The position numbers were made by a program, and so were the translations under genes. Positions 52,403 through 63,352 of a DNA stretch of 64,000 nt are shown here, piece after piece; position 1 is the first letter of the stretch; every line of letters begins with the position of its first letter. Source of the DNA: Porticoccaceae bacterium (lineage in GTDB: Bacteria; Pseudomonadota; Gammaproteobacteria; Pseudomonadales; Porticoccaceae). The DNA is taken from NCBI GenBank assembly GCA_023228865.1, contig JALOAH010000005.1, forward strand, positions 16,938 to 80,937. The letters are read 5' to 3'. The notes beneath the pieces are model-generated. The model was not told the DNA's origin. It saw only the letters and a list, made by a program, of their open reading frames with translations, and made no database searches.

Positions 52403-54172
52403 TCAGTAAGTACGAGCTTTCGGAGCGAAAGCGTCACGGGTTTTCGGTGTAAAGTTGACCTGGCGTTTGCCCACACTTTTGGTGTCGGGGAAATACATGG
52501 AGTGACACAGCCAGTTCTGGTCATCGCGATCGGGATAGTCTTCGCGGGCATGGGCGCCGCGGCTTTCCTTGCGCTCTTCCGCTGCAATGGCGGTGGCTTC
52601 CGCGACCTCAAGCAGATTCTGCAACTCCAGCGCTTCGAGGCGCGCCGTGTTGTAAGCCTGGCTCTTGTCTTCCAGATAGACATTTTCGATGCGGGTACGC
52701 AGCTCGGCGAGCTTGTCGATGCCTTTCTGCATGTAATCGCCGCGGCGGAACACACCAAAGTAATTCTGCATGGTGTTTTGCAGCTCTTTGCGCAATACGG
52801 CGGCGTTTTCGCCACTGCTGGAGCTGTTAACCCGGTTGAGACGGGACATGGCCGCTTCGATATCACTCTCGGAAGCATCCCGCAATTCAATACCTTCACG
52901 GAGAGACTTCTCAATAAAGAGACCGGAGGCGCGACCAAACACAACCAGGTCGAGCAGGGAGTTGCCGCCGAGACGGTTGGCGCCGTGAACAGAGACACAG
53001 GCGACTTCGCCACAGGCGAAAAAGCCGTCGATTATTTTGTCGCTGCCGGATTTGTTGGTGAGCGCCTGGCCATTCACATTAGTGGGAATACCGCCCATCA
53101 TGTAATGGCAGGTAGGTACCACGGGCACAGGCTCTTTAACCGGGTCGGCATGGGCAAAGGTAATGGAAAGCTCACAAATGCCGGGGAGACGGCTGTGGAG
53201 CACCTCCTCACCCAAATGATCCAGCTTGAGGTAGACATGGTCGCCCTCGGGACCACAACCGCGGCCTTCGAGAATTTCCATAACCATTGAGCGGGCAACC
53301 ACGTCGCGACCGGCGAGATCCTTGGCGTTGGGAGCATAGCGCTCCATAAAGCGCTCGCCATCCTTATTGACCAGATAGCCGCCCTCACCGCGACAGCCCT
53401 CGGTCACCAGAACCCCAGCACCGGCGATACCTGTGGGGTGGAACTGCCACATTTCGATATCCTGAACCGGGAAGCCTGCGCGCAGCGCCATGGCGACACC
53501 GTCACCGGTGTTGATGTGGGCATTGGTTGTCGAGGCATAAATACGACCGGCGCCGCCGGTGGCAAATACGGTAGCCTTGGATTTGACGTAAACGGTTTCG
53601 CCGCTTTCCATATTGATGGCGATAACGCCAACAACAGCGCCGTCCTGGTTTTTCACCAGATCCACCGCAAACCACTCATTGAGAAACACAGTATTGTTTT
53701 TCAGATTGCTCTGATAAAGGGTGTGCAGCAGCGCGTGACCGGTGCGGTCAGCGGCAGCACAGGTGCGAGCAGCCTGGCCGCCCTCACCGAAATTTTTCGA
53801 CTGGCCGCCGAAAGGACGCTGATAAATACGTCCCTCTTCCGTGCGGGAGAATGGCAGCCCCATGTGTTCGAGTTCGAAAACCGCCTCCGGCCCCACTGAG
53901 CACATATACTCAATGGCATCCTGGTCGCCGATATAGTCGGAACCCTTGACAGTGTCATACATATGCCACTGCCATTGATCCTGGGGATCGGCACTGGCGA
54001 TGGCACAGGTAATACCGCCCTGGGCGGATACTGTGTGGGAGCGGGTGGGGAAAACCTTGGAAATTACTGCGGTCTTATAACCGGACTGAGCCAGCTGCAG
54101 AGCCGCGCGCATGCCAGCGCCGCCGCCACCAACAATAACGCCATCAAACGTAATGGTTCTGATATTAGCCAT
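52403..54172 (-). CDS. sdhA: succinate dehydrogenase flavoprotein subunit
   Basis: The 589-residue subunit oxidises succinate to fumarate. It shows the FAD fold [13 protein letters not shown], the His-linked flavin context [12 protein letters not shown], and the active-site region [24 protein letters not shown] (first part [10 protein letters not shown]). It lies three bases after sdhD. Confidence 0.97.
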   Translation of the reverse strand: MANIRTITFDGVIVGGGGAGMRAALQLAQSGYKTAVISKVFPTRSHTVSAQGGITCAIASADPQDQWQWHMYDTVKGSDYIGDQDAIEYMCSVGPEAVFELEHMGLPFSRTEEGRIYQRPFGGQSKNFGEGGQAARTCAAADRTGHALLHTLYQSNLKNNTVFLNEWFAVDLVKNQDGAVVGVIAINMESGETVYVKSKATVFATGGAGRIYASTTNAHINTGDGVAMALRAGFPVQDIEMWQFHPTGIAGAGVLVTEGCRGEGGYLVNKDGERFMERYAPNAKDLAGRDVVARSMVMEILEGRGCGPEGDHVYLKLDHLGEEVLHSRLPGICELSITFAHADPVKEPVPVVPTCHYMMGGIPTNVNGQALTNKSGSDKIIDGFFACGEVACVSVHGANRLGGNSLLDLVVFGRASGLFIEKSLREGIELRDASESDIEAAMSRLNRVNSSSSGENAAVLRKELQNTMQNYFGVFRRGDYMQKGIDKLAELRTRIENVYLEDKSQAYNTARLEALELQNLLEVAEATAIAAEERKESRGAHAREDYPDRDDQNWLCHSMYFPDTKSVGKRQVNFTPKTRDAFAPKARTY

Positions 54173-54175
54173 GAA

Positions 54176-54550
54176 TTAGATTCCCCAAAGAATATCGATT
54201 GCCCAGACAACATAGGCCAGGGTGACAGTGATCATACCGAGCTGGAAAACAACCCGCAGCGCCGTGGCCTTGGGGCCGAGCAGACGCACGGTGATGTAGT
54301 CGGTGAGCACGGCCCAAAGACCGATCCAGGCGTGGGCGGCAATGGATAAAATCGCCGCGAGGCTGAACAGGCGCATCAAAAAGCACTGGTGAAGCTCTTG
54401 CCACTGTTGATAATCGAGACCGGGATTCAACAGCAGGTAGACCACCAGAAACACGGAGTAAGCGGCCATAACAAGGGCTGTAACCCGCTGTATCAGCCAA
54501 TCGGAAAGGCCGCTGCGGCCAAAACTTGTGACATTGGTTACCATACCCAA
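54176..54550 (-). CDS. sdhD: succinate dehydrogenase membrane anchor
   Basis: This 124-residue subunit has three transmembrane helices (LVMAAYSVFLVVYLLL, FSLAAILSIAAHAWIGLWAVL, and a C-terminal MITVTLAYVVWAI). It anchors SdhAB and helps form the quinone site. Its start overlaps the sdhC frame by 13 bases, so translation is likely coupled. Confidence 0.92.
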   Translation of the reverse strand: MGMVTNVTSFGRSGLSDWLIQRVTALVMAAYSVFLVVYLLLNPGLDYQQWQELHQCFLMRLFSLAAILSIAAHAWIGLWAVLTDYITVRLLGPKATALRVVFQLGMITVTLAYVVWAIDILWGI

Positions 54551-54912
54551 ACTCCCGCCAACAGAATCAAAACAACCGAGAAAACGAACACCAGCTTGGC
54601 GCCCAATTTACCGCCCTCAAGGGTTTCACCCACCCCCATATCCATGATGAGATGGCGAATACCGGCGACAAAGTGGTAGGCAAGAGCCGACAGTGCGCCC
54701 CAGAGAACCAGCTTGGCAACGGGGCTGGTGAGACAGTCCTTGATACTGGCAAAACCTTCTGCCGACGCAAGACTGGTATCCAGCAGCCACAACAGCAGGC
54801 CGACGACAAAGAACAGAATGACGCCGGAAACACGGTGCAGTATCGACGCATAGGCGGTGACAGGAAGACTGATGGTTCCTATGTCAAGATTGACAGGTCT
54901 TTTGGTGGTCAC
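54538..54912 (-). CDS. sdhC: succinate dehydrogenase cytochrome b556 subunit
   Basis: This 124-residue anchor binds heme b with SdhD. The SILHRVSGVILFF start and the heme-ligand region AYHFVAGIRHLIMDMG match the SdhC family. Three membrane helices are visible. It is the first gene of the sdhCDAB-sucAB-lpd-sucCD series and divergent from gltA. Confidence 0.95.
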   Translation of the reverse strand: MTTKRPVNLDIGTISLPVTAYASILHRVSGVILFFVVGLLLWLLDTSLASAEGFASIKDCLTSPVAKLVLWGALSALAYHFVAGIRHLIMDMGVGETLEGGKLGAKLVFVFSVVLILLAGVWVW

Positions 54913-55284
54913 AACATTTTCCTCAAACCCGGTTGGGTCAATGAAAAGGAGTTTATGGAAATGCCAGTTGAACGAGGGGAAGCTGGCGACTCTGTTGAAA
55001 GCCGTGGATTATAGGGCGCTCCCCCTCGAATTACAATCGGATGGCGTCAATTTGACGGCTCAAACTGAACCCTCGGTCAAAGATGGCGACAACAAACTAA
55101 TACGTTTATTTATGGTAAAAAAAGCCCGGCAAAAACCGTAAAAAAACCGTATTCAGCCCTATAAATGAGCCTATTTTGACAGCCTGAAATTGACAATTTC
55201 TCGATTCTGGCTATAGTCTGTTGCCTCACCTCGCGGCGGCCTTGCCAATTCCGGTCGTCATTGCTGAATTTGCTGGAGAACTTC
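54913..55284. other. divergent sdhC-gltA regulatory region
   Basis: The 372-base gap has no gene. It holds the gltA promoter at 55190-55217 and, presumably, the sdhC promoter on the other strand, for which I see no strong match. A direct repeat of AAAAACCGTA occurs around 55131-55151. Confidence 0.7.
55190..55217 (+). promoter_or_regulatory. sigma-70 promoter of gltA
   Basis: TTGACA (55190-55195) and TATAGT (55212-55217) are 16 bases apart, giving a start near 55224 and a leader of about 60 nt before the ATG at 55285. A second TTGACA at 55176 could be an alternative -35. Confidence 0.75.
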
Positions 55285-56565
55285 ATGAGCGACACAAAAG
55301 CTTATCTGACGATCAACGGATCAGATGCCCCCATTGAACTGAATGTAAAAAAAGCGACCCTGGGCCAAAGCGTCGTCGATGTCTCCCCTTTGCTAAGCAA
55401 TAACTATTTCACTTTCGACCCCGGCTTTGGCACCACAGCCTCCTGCGAAAGCGCCATTACCTATATCGACGGCGACAAAGGTGTCCTGCTCCACAGAGGT
55501 TACCCCATTGAGCAACTGGCCGAGCACTCCGACTATCTCGAAACCTGCTACCTGATTCTCAACGGCGAACTGCCCAGCGCCGACAAAAAAGCCGAGTTTG
55601 AACAAATTATTCGCATGCACACCATGGTTAACCGCTCCATTGAAACCTTCTTCTCCGGTTTCCGCTACGACGCGCACCCCATGGCCATGCTCTGCGGCAT
55701 TGTTGGCGCCATGTCCTCCTTCTACCACGACTCCACGGACATTCACAACCCCACACACCGCATCATTACCGCCCACCGTCTGATCGCCAAAATGCCCACC
55801 CTGGCAGCCATGTGTTACAAGCATTTCGTCGGCCAGCCCTATATGTACCCGGACAATTCCCTGAGCTACTCCGAAAACTTCCTCCACATGATGTTCAACA
55901 CCCCCTGCGAAAGCGTCGAAATCAGCCCCACCCTGGCAAAAGCCATGGATTTGCTGTTCCTCCTCCACGCAGACCATGAACAGAACGCCTCCACCTCCAC
56001 GGTGCGCATGGCAGGCTCTTCCGGCGCCAACCCCTACTCCTGCATCGCCTCCGGTATTGCCGCACTCTGGGGACCCGCCCACGGCGGCGCCAACCAGGCG
56101 GTTCTCGAAATGCTCAACGAGATTGGCGACGAAAAAAATATCGACAAATTCATCAAGCGCGCCAAAGACAAGGATGACCCCTTCCGCCTCATGGGCTTTG
56201 GCCACCGGGTCTACAAAAACTTTGACCCCCGCGCCACCGTGATGAAAAAAACCTGCGACGAGGTTCTCACCGAACTGGGATTGGAAAACGATCCCCTTCT
56301 GAAAATTGCCAAGCGCCTGGAAAAAATCGCCCTGGAAGACGATTACTTTGTTTCCAAAAAACTCTACCCCAACGTCGACTTCTACTCCGGCATCATCATG
56401 AAAGCCATTGGCATTCCCGAAGAAATGTTCACGGCCATTTTCGCCACTGGCCGCACCGTCGGCTGGATTTCCCACTGGAATGAAATGCTCAGCAACCCCT
56501 ATCGCATCGGCAGACCCCGCCAGCTCTATGTGGGTCATACCCAGAGGGATTATCCGCGCAAATAA
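55285..56565 (+). CDS. gltA: citrate synthase
   Basis: This 426-residue type II (hexameric) enzyme condenses oxaloacetate and acetyl-CoA. Conserved segments include [12 protein letters not shown] and [14 protein letters not shown], which hold the catalytic histidines. I chose the ATG at 55285 because GGAGAA precedes it and MSDTKAYL is the expected start; the frame continues 8 codons upstream. It is transcribed away from sdhC and has its own terminator. Confidence 0.97.
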   Translation: MSDTKAYLTINGSDAPIELNVKKATLGQSVVDVSPLLSNNYFTFDPGFGTTASCESAITYIDGDKGVLLHRGYPIEQLAEHSDYLETCYLILNGELPSADKKAEFEQIIRMHTMVNRSIETFFSGFRYDAHPMAMLCGIVGAMSSFYHDSTDIHNPTHRIITAHRLIAKMPTLAAMCYKHFVGQPYMYPDNSLSYSENFLHMMFNTPCESVEISPTLAKAMDLLFLLHADHEQNASTSTVRMAGSSGANPYSCIASGIAALWGPAHGGANQAVLEMLNEIGDEKNIDKFIKRAKDKDDPFRLMGFGHRVYKNFDPRATVMKKTCDEVLTELGLENDPLLKIAKRLEKIALEDDYFVSKKLYPNVDFYSGIIMKAIGIPEEMFTAIFATGRTVGWISHWNEMLSNPYRIGRPRQLYVGHTQRDYPRK

Positions 56566-56582
56566 GCGCCGCCTAACCCCAT

Positions 56583-56610
56583 AAAAAAAGCAGCCAAGGC
56601 TGCTTTTTTT
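56583..56610 (+). terminator. bidirectional terminator between gltA and gdhB
   Basis: Arms AAAAAAAGCAGCC and GGCTGCTTTTTTT are nearly adjacent, giving a strong stem with A and T tracts on either side. It can end gltA from the left and gdhB from the right, the two genes being convergent. Confidence 0.92.
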
Positions 56611-56636
56611 ATGGGCTATGAAGGGACTCGCAGAAT

Positions 56637-59600
56637 CTATCCGGTGACACAGAAATCCGCCTCCGCCCCCGCTGCGCGGGTTGCCGCCACCAGGTCTTCC
56701 AGCTCTCGCAACGCCACAGAGAACATGGCATAGCTTTTTTCTGACGCCACCCGCAACTCCCGCACCACATCCTGCCAGCGCTGCACCAAAACCCCCTGCT
56801 TGATTTTCCAGTTATCGATGGTACCGGTTAAATCCTCGGCGCGGTTGAGAATTTCAAGAATGCTGATAACCAGAAAGCGAAACTGGTATTCGAGTTCATC
56901 CATAAACATCTCCCGCGCCGAATCCTCCCAGCGATTCACCGACTGCAGGGCAATGATCTGCTGGGAAAACCATTCCAGCTGAAGGACATCGCTAAGCTGG
57001 GCATAGGTCTCGCTCACCAACGTCATGGTCGCGCCGGTACGCAAACTGGCGTCCGCCATACCGAGGGCAAAGTAGAGATCACTGGCGGAGTCGATCAGCA
57101 TGGCGGCATAGTCGCTGACGCCCATTTCCGCCAGGCCGCTTGTTTCAGAGATTGCCTCAAAGTCGCCAAATCCCTCACTGGCCATCGTGGTGGACAGCAG
57201 GCTTTGCACCATGGGCTTCAAGGTGTCAATTTCATTGGCCGTATTGACACAGGAGCGGCGGTTGCGCAGCAGCCAGCGGGTGGTGCGGCGACCAAGCTGC
57301 ATCAGACTCAACTGCAGTTTCGCCTGAGCACTGGTGTCTACCTTGAAATCGAGCTTTTCGATTTCAACCCAGACAGCCTCGAGATTAAACAATTCTCGAG
57401 CAATGATATAGGCGCGAGCCACATCCAGAGGGCTCGCGCCTGTGGATTTCATTTGGCGATGAACATAGGTCAACCCCATGGTATCGATGATTTCGCCAGC
57501 GAGTTGATTGCAAAGAACCTCGCGGCGCAGGGCGTGGTGTTCGATGGCCGCCCCATAGGCTTGGCACAGGGTTTGTGGAAACGCCTTGTAAATTTCGCGA
57601 AACAAATAGGGGTCATCACTGATATCGCTGTTCAACAGCTGTTGCTTAAAGAGTATTTTGGCATAGGACAGCAGTATGGCCAGTTCGGGTCTGGCGAGAA
57701 ACTGGCCATTTTTTCCTCGGTCGGAAAGGGTGTCATCGTCGGGAAGATGTTCCAGGCGCCTGCTGAGAACGCCGTCGCCATCGAGATCGGCCATAAAATA
57801 CCAAAACTCTGAGGGGTTCTGCCTGGATCTGAGTACCGCCAGGGAAATAGCCTGGCTCTGGCGGTAGTTGTGATGAAGTACTCTGCTGGCAACCTCGTCA
57901 GTCATCTGTTCGAGAAGCAGGTTGCGCTGTTTATAGGTCAAATCTTCGTCGGCCATCAGCTGATTCAGGGCAATTTTGATATTGACCTCGTGGTCGGAGC
58001 AGTCGACACCGGCAGAATTATCAATAAAATCGCTGTTGCAGGCACCGCCCTTGAGGGCAAATTCAATCCGCCCTCTCTGGGTCATTCCCAGATTGCCACC
58101 TTCGCCAAACACCCTGCAGCGCAGTTCGGCGCCATCAACGCGCAGCTCTTCATTGGCGCGATCCCCGGCATCTGCGTGGGTTTCTCTGGAACTTTTCACA
58201 TAGGTGCCAATGCCCCCATTCCAGACCAGGTCTACCGGCGCGAGCAGCAAGCGGCGAATCAGTTGGGCGGGGGTCAGCTCAGCGTCGTCAATATCAAACA
58301 CCTGCTTCATTGCAGGGGTTATTTTTATCGCCTTGGCGTCCCGGGGGAAAACCCCGCCCCCGGCGGAAATCAGTGCGATGTTGTAATCCTCCCACGAAGA
58401 GCCGGCAAGACTGAAAAGCCGCTGCCGCTCGGCAAAGCTGGTTTCAACATCGGGATTCGGGTCGATAAAAATGGCGCTGTGATTAAAGGCGGCCACCAGG
58501 CGAATATGGGGAGACAGCAGCATGCCGTTGCCAAAGACATCCCCGGACATGTCCCCAATACCGACAACGGAAAAATCCTCTTCCTGAATATTGACGCCCA
58601 GCTCGCGAAAATGGCGCTGCACCGCCACCCAGGCACCTTTGGCGGTGATACCAATTTTTTTATGGTCGTAACCCTGACTGCCTCCGGACGCAAAGGCGTC
58701 CCCCAGCCAGTGGCCGTATTTCGCCGATACGCTGTTGGCAAGGTCGGAAAAACTGGCCGTGCCCTTGTCGGCGGCAACCACCAGGTAGGCGTCGTCGCCA
58801 TCCCGGCGAACCACATCCGGGGGCGCGACCACCTCGCCGCCGCGAATATTGTCGGTCATATCGAGAAGACCGCCCATAAAGAGGGCATAACAGGCTTTCG
58901 CCTCTTCCTGAATCTCGCCGCGAGTTGCCCCCGGCGGCGCCTTTTTAACAACAAAACCCCCTTTGGCGCCCGCGGGCACAATCACCGCATTTTTGACCTG
59001 CTGGGCTTTTACCAGGCCGAGAATTTCGGTGCGATAATCCTCGACCCGATCGGACCAGCGAATGCCTCCGCGCGCCACTTTCCCGGCGCGCAAATGGACG
59101 CCCTCAAATCGTGGCGAGTAGATAAAAATTTCGTATTCCGGCCGCGGCTGCGGCACCACCGTCAAATTTTTCGGCGCCAGTTTGATACCGATATAAGGCT
59201 TGGCTTCACCGCTGTCGTCACGCTGAAAAAAATTCGTTCTTTGGGTGGCGCAAATCAGCAGAAGATAGGTTCTCAGCACCTGATCCTGATTGAGATTCTT
59301 GACACCGTCGAGGGATTCCAAAATTTTCGCTTCAAGACGCATGGTGCGCTCGCTGCGCTCTGTTTTATCGCCGTCGCCGCCCACCAGCTTGGGGTCAAAA
59401 CTACTTTTGAACAGGGCGACGAGATTGCGGGTCACGTCCAGGTTGGCGGCCAGGGTTGCGGCAATAAATTCCTGACTGATAGGAATGCCCAACTGCTTCA
59501 TATAGCGGGCATAGAGGCGAATCAGCGCCACTGAGCGCCAGTCGAGGCGCGCGCCAATCACCAGCCAGTTAAAGGCGTCGTCATCGATGTTACCGAGCCA

Positions 59601-61517
59601 CACGGCGGTGAGGGCATCGATAAAATTCTGCCTCACCCCCGGCACATCCACGGCGATATCGAGGCTGAATTTAAGGGTGAAGTCGTGAACCCAGACAGGG
59701 CTGCGCCCCTCAGGGCTGAGGGGATACGGGTGTTCGCCGATAACCTCAAAGCCCAAATTTTCAAGCATGGGCACCATCCGCGACAACGACAACTCTGTGC
59801 CCAGGTGAAAGGCCTTGAGGCGCATAATGCCAGGCGCTGCACCCTGGGTCTGAAAAAAGCTCAGGGCGATTTGCTGCTCGTCACCAAGTCCATCAAAAAG
59901 AGCAATATCCTGAACCGCCATGCGCGGCTCAAAATGGGACTGGTAACTGACGGGGAAGGCATCCCTGTAGACAGCTGACAGGGCAATGCCCTGCTCATCG
60001 CCCCAATGGGCGACAATCGCCTTGTGAAGATCATCCCGCCAGTCATTGGTAAATACCGCAATCTGTTTTTCCAGCTCGGCAACATTGATTTCCCGATAGC
60101 GGTCAGACTGTATGCGCATCACGAAATGGGCTCTGGCCAATAACGACTGGGTAAAAAATGTGCTGAACTGGCATTCCTGCGCATCCACCGCGGCCATCAG
60201 CAACTGCTGCGCCTTTTCACGGATTTCGGTGCGATAGCTGTCGCGGGGAAAAAACACAATGCAATTGACAAATTTTTCGTAAGGATCGGCGCGAACAAAA
60301 AGCCGAACCTGTCTGCGCTCGTTAATCTGCCAAATACCGAGAAGAATCTCGTAAAGCTGGTCTTCGGAGCCGTGAAAAAGCTCTTCGCGAGGATGGACTT
60401 CAATCACCTGACGCAAGGCCTTGCCGTAGTGCCCCGCCGGATTGAGCCCCGAACGCTCAAAAATTCGGTTTAGCTTGTGGCGCACCAGGGGTATGCCAAA
60501 AGGGCTTTGCGAATAGACCAGCGAGGTGTAAAGCCCCAAAAAACGGTGTTGACCAACGGTCTGACCCTCCTCGTTAATATCCTTAACGATCAGGTAGTCA
60601 CAATAACTGTCGAGATGCACTTGAGCATTAACGGTGGACTTGGTCAAAATCAGCAACTGGCTGGAATTGTGAAACTGACGAAACCCCGGCGCCAACTCCG
60701 ACAGGCGCTGGGGGGGGATTTCCTTGCTGCCTCCCTTGAAAAGCCCAAGATTGAGCTCCGGAATATGGGACAGCAGCGGGTCTTTGTCATTCGACAAACT
60801 GTAATAACTGTAAGCAATAAAGGTGAAATGATTGGCCTTGACCCACTCAAGGAAAGCGATGCTCTCCTCGACACTATCGCCATCACCCTGGGGATCTGCC
60901 CCAGGCAAATTGTGGCGCAGCTGGTCAATGACCTCGGCCAGCCTGTCGACACTGGGCTGGTAGTCGGCGTTGACCATGCGCACATGCTCAAGCACCTGGC
61001 GCAGATTGGCGACCGTGCTTTCATGCTGCGGCGCAGAAATATAGTGATCCACCTGAAAATAGAACAGCGCTTCCTTGCGACTGTTGGCGGAAGGCTGTTC
61101 AAGCCATTGCAGCAGTTTTCCCTGCTCGTCGCGCACGACGTTAAAAACTGTACTGTTGATGCTCTGCACACCCAGTCCCTGGCGTGTCAGCGCCATGCGC
61201 ACCGAATCCACCAGAAAGGCCATATCTTTTTGAAGAATAAAAATTTGCGTGCACCTGTGCTCCCAGCCATCCTCATCGAGATTGGGATTAAACGAACGCA
61301 CCTTGGGTTCGTCACCGCTAAAAACACTGAAAAAATGGCGAAGGGAGCGAATCAGGCCGCATAAATCCGCCACCGGCTCGGCAAACAATTCATCGAGAGG
61401 AGCGAGCTTGTAGAGCTTGCGGGCAAAGGTGACCAGCTCGTCCCCTTCCTGGCTGGGTGATTTATCGAAATACTCCTGAAGGCGGCCAAAAAAAGCGTCG
61501 CTGGTATTTTTATTCAT
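56637..61517 (-). CDS. gdhB: NAD-specific glutamate dehydrogenase, large (GDH180-type)
   Basis: This 1626-residue enzyme oxidatively deaminates glutamate to 2-oxoglutarate with NAD+. It has the long N-terminal regulatory region (ACT-like folds) of the L-GDH180 class and a catalytic domain with VARGGIRWSDR, VPAGAKGGFVVK and GIGDMSGDVFGNGM. Length agrees with Pseudomonas GdhB (about 1620). The ATG at 61517 gives MNKNTSDAFFGRL; an in-frame extension to 61610 is not supported. It stands next to gltA and could couple amino-acid breakdown to the TCA cycle. Confidence 0.94.
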   Translation of the reverse strand: MNKNTSDAFFGRLQEYFDKSPSQEGDELVTFARKLYKLAPLDELFAEPVADLCGLIRSLRHFFSVFSGDEPKVRSFNPNLDEDGWEHRCTQIFILQKDMAFLVDSVRMALTRQGLGVQSINSTVFNVVRDEQGKLLQWLEQPSANSRKEALFYFQVDHYISAPQHESTVANLRQVLEHVRMVNADYQPSVDRLAEVIDQLRHNLPGADPQGDGDSVEESIAFLEWVKANHFTFIAYSYYSLSNDKDPLLSHIPELNLGLFKGGSKEIPPQRLSELAPGFRQFHNSSQLLILTKSTVNAQVHLDSYCDYLIVKDINEEGQTVGQHRFLGLYTSLVYSQSPFGIPLVRHKLNRIFERSGLNPAGHYGKALRQVIEVHPREELFHGSEDQLYEILLGIWQINERRQVRLFVRADPYEKFVNCIVFFPRDSYRTEIREKAQQLLMAAVDAQECQFSTFFTQSLLARAHFVMRIQSDRYREINVAELEKQIAVFTNDWRDDLHKAIVAHWGDEQGIALSAVYRDAFPVSYQSHFEPRMAVQDIALFDGLGDEQQIALSFFQTQGAAPGIMRLKAFHLGTELSLSRMVPMLENLGFEVIGEHPYPLSPEGRSPVWVHDFTLKFSLDIAVDVPGVRQNFIDALTAVWLGNIDDDAFNWLVIGARLDWRSVALIRLYARYMKQLGIPISQEFIAATLAANLDVTRNLVALFKSSFDPKLVGGDGDKTERSERTMRLEAKILESLDGVKNLNQDQVLRTYLLLICATQRTNFFQRDDSGEAKPYIGIKLAPKNLTVVPQPRPEYEIFIYSPRFEGVHLRAGKVARGGIRWSDRVEDYRTEILGLVKAQQVKNAVIVPAGAKGGFVVKKAPPGATRGEIQEEAKACYALFMGGLLDMTDNIRGGEVVAPPDVVRRDGDDAYLVVAADKGTASFSDLANSVSAKYGHWLGDAFASGGSQGYDHKKIGITAKGAWVAVQRHFRELGVNIQEEDFSVVGIGDMSGDVFGNGMLLSPHIRLVAAFNHSAIFIDPNPDVETSFAERQRLFSLAGSSWEDYNIALISAGGGVFPRDAKAIKITPAMKQVFDIDDAELTPAQLIRRLLLAPVDLVWNGGIGTYVKSSRETHADAGDRANEELRVDGAELRCRVFGEGGNLGMTQRGRIEFALKGGACNSDFIDNSAGVDCSDHEVNIKIALNQLMADEDLTYKQRNLLLEQMTDEVASRVLHHNYRQSQAISLAVLRSRQNPSEFWYFMADLDGDGVLSRRLEHLPDDDTLSDRGKNGQFLARPELAILLSYAKILFKQQLLNSDISDDPYLFREIYKAFPQTLCQAYGAAIEHHALRREVLCNQLAGEIIDTMGLTYVHRQMKSTGASPLDVARAYIIARELFNLEAVWVEIEKLDFKVDTSAQAKLQLSLMQLGRRTTRWLLRNRRSCVNTANEIDTLKPMVQSLLSTTMASEGFGDFEAISETSGLAEMGVSDYAAMLIDSASDLYFALGMADASLRTGATMTLVSETYAQLSDVLQLEWFSQQIIALQSVNRWEDSAREMFMDELEYQFRFLVISILEILNRAEDLTGTIDNWKIKQGVLVQRWQDVVRELRVASEKSYAMFSVALRELEDLVAATRAAGAEADFCVTG

Positions 61518-61686
61518 AGGCCTGGGCACCCGATTGTTGGCGTGAAAATATCGAAACCGGCTACATTCTCGCACACTGGCAATATCCCTGCGAAGTTGGC
61601 CGCGAGTCACTAAAATCCTGATATTGATTCAGCAACGACAACCTTATCGATCAGCCAATGAAGCCAGATAATACCTTGGACATGCT

Positions 61687-62145
61687 TTATAGTAGCTCAT
61701 AAATATCGTAGTGGGGTCCCTGGGGGCGGCGTTGGCCGACACCCACGGCGACAATATCGTTAAGCCAGAGTAGGCGGGGCGCCGCAGTTTCAAATTGAAC
61801 CCAGGTGCGAAAGTAAATCTCACTCCCGGAAAGTGTCTCACCCCGCGCCAGACGCTCTTCACCGTCAGGAGGGGATTTCAGGCGCCCCGTGTAGGTCATA
61901 TAGAGGGTTTCGCCGTCATCGGTTTCAAGAATGGCGCGAACATCGAGATGAATCACGCCATCGGGACGCCTGATCAACCAATCGCCACCACCGGGAAGGG
62001 CTTTGCCACTCAAGGCTGCCCCCTTGAAAGAGCCGCCGCTAATGATGCCGGCGCGGCGAAAATAACCTGCGGGCACATCGCCAATAATCTGGGGATGGGT
62101 TTCAAAGTCGACGCTGAAAAGGGGTTTAAAGGCGATATCCTGCAT
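61687..62145 (-). CDS. DUF3237 domain protein
   Basis: The 152-residue protein fits DUF3237: PLFSVDFETHPQIIGDVPAGYFRR, GDWLIRRPDGVIHLDVRAILETDDGE and YFRTWVQFET match the characteristic beta-rich fold. Function is unknown; members often sit near aromatic or lipid catabolism genes. The stop codon of the adjacent CurA-like reductase gene lies 25 bases beyond its start, and both are on the minus strand, so they probably form one transcript. Confidence 0.87.
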   Translation of the reverse strand: MQDIAFKPLFSVDFETHPQIIGDVPAGYFRRAGIISGGSFKGAALSGKALPGGGDWLIRRPDGVIHLDVRAILETDDGETLYMTYTGRLKSPPDGEERLARGETLSGSEIYFRTWVQFETAAPRLLWLNDIVAVGVGQRRPQGPHYDIYELL

Positions 62146-62169
62146 ACCGGGCTCCCGTGACCGCTGGAA

Positions 62170-63186
62170 TCAAGCTATTTTGAGAATCATCTTACCTTCG
62201 TTGCTGCCTTCAAATAAGCGCAAAAATGCCGGCAGAGCGTTGTCTATACCCTCATCGATATGTTCGTCGACGCGCAGCTTACCGGCGCGAATCCACTCCG
62301 CCATCACTGCAGCGCCCTGGGGGAATTGATCGATATATTGGCGCACCAAAAACCCCTGAATACTGGCGCACTTGACGATCAGTTGCCACAAATTGCGACA
62401 CCCCCTGTCACCGTCCACTTTATTGTATTCGCTGATCAGGCCGCAGAGGGCAATACGGGCGCCCTGGTTTATGGATAACAGAGCGGCATCCAAAATATCG
62501 CCGCCGATATTTTCAAACACCACATCCACGCCCTGGGGCGCCGCCGCGTCTATGGCCGCTTTTATGGCGGCAATATCCTTATTGCGGTAATCAATGGCGG
62601 CATCGTAGCCATAATCGTCCAGCAAACGCTGACATTTTTTTGCGCCGCCAGCGATACCCACGGTGCGGCAGCCCTGGATTTTTGCGATCTGGCCAACAAG
62701 GGAGCCAACGGCGCCAGCGGCGCCACTGACGAGAACCGTCTCCCCCGATTTTGGTTTGCCCACATTGAGAAGGCCAAAATACGCGGTGAGTCCCACAGGC
62801 CCCAGCACTGATAGATAATGGGTTACAGAGGAAACCTCATCGGGGTCGATGGCAAAGGTAAACATATTGGGCGTCACCAAAGAATAGTCTTCAATGCCGC
62901 CTATACAGCGCACCCACTGTCCTTCGGCAAAATTCCCGTGCCTGGAAGCAACAACAACGCCTACGGTGGATGTGCCGACAACGGCGCCGAGGGCAATGGG
63001 TTCGGCGTAGGAAGGCTTGTCGTCCATCCGCCCCCGTATCGCAGGATCCAGAGAGGCATAGTGATTGCGAACCACAATCTGGCCATCCCCAGGCACTGGA
63101 ATTTCCCCGTTGACCAGAGAAAAATCCTCCTTGACGGGAAGGCCATTGGGACGGCGAACGAGCAAAAACCTTTTATTGGCAGACAT
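62170..63186 (-). CDS. NADP-dependent oxidoreductase, CurA/PTGR-like
   Basis: This zinc-free medium-chain reductase of 338 residues belongs to the prostaglandin-reductase/curcumin-reductase family. It lacks the Cys/His zinc ligands of alcohol dehydrogenases and has the nucleotide motif VSGAAGAVGSLVGQIAK followed by GGAKKCQRLLDDYGYDAAIDYRN. It likely reduces an alpha,beta-unsaturated ketone or aldehyde with NADPH. It precedes the DUF3237 gene on the same strand. Confidence 0.9.
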   Translation of the reverse strand: MSANKRFLLVRRPNGLPVKEDFSLVNGEIPVPGDGQIVVRNHYASLDPAIRGRMDDKPSYAEPIALGAVVGTSTVGVVVASRHGNFAEGQWVRCIGGIEDYSLVTPNMFTFAIDPDEVSSVTHYLSVLGPVGLTAYFGLLNVGKPKSGETVLVSGAAGAVGSLVGQIAKIQGCRTVGIAGGAKKCQRLLDDYGYDAAIDYRNKDIAAIKAAIDAAAPQGVDVVFENIGGDILDAALLSINQGARIALCGLISEYNKVDGDRGCRNLWQLIVKCASIQGFLVRQYIDQFPQGAAVMAEWIRAGKLRVDEHIDEGIDNALPAFLRLFEGSNEGKMILKIA

Positions 63187-63308
63187 TCATCACCTTCTAT
63201 TTTATTTACTTTGTGGGGTTTATTGTGTTTCACCACGAATCGGCACAGGGGCTGTACCGCGTCGTCAAATTCGCAGTGTGCCCGGAATAGTGAAGGAGAC
63301 CGACAAAA

Positions 63309-63329
63309 GGGGTCAAGGCAATTGACCCC
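63309..63329 (-). terminator. hairpin terminator of the L,D-transpeptidase gene
   Basis: On the minus strand, GGGGTCAA and TTGACCCC enclose a five-base loop, followed by TTTTG. It lies 24 bases beyond the stop codon of the transpeptidase gene. Confidence 0.65.
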
Positions 63330-63352
63330 GTTGAAGCTATAGGAATTTGTTA

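Noticed and set aside
55393..56538. Open frame of 381 codons antisense to gltA
   Set aside because: Shadow of gltA, very Gly/Val-rich and without motifs.
57870..59534. Open frame of 554 codons antisense to gdhB
   Set aside because: Shadow of the catalytic domain of gdhB; composition unlike a real protein.
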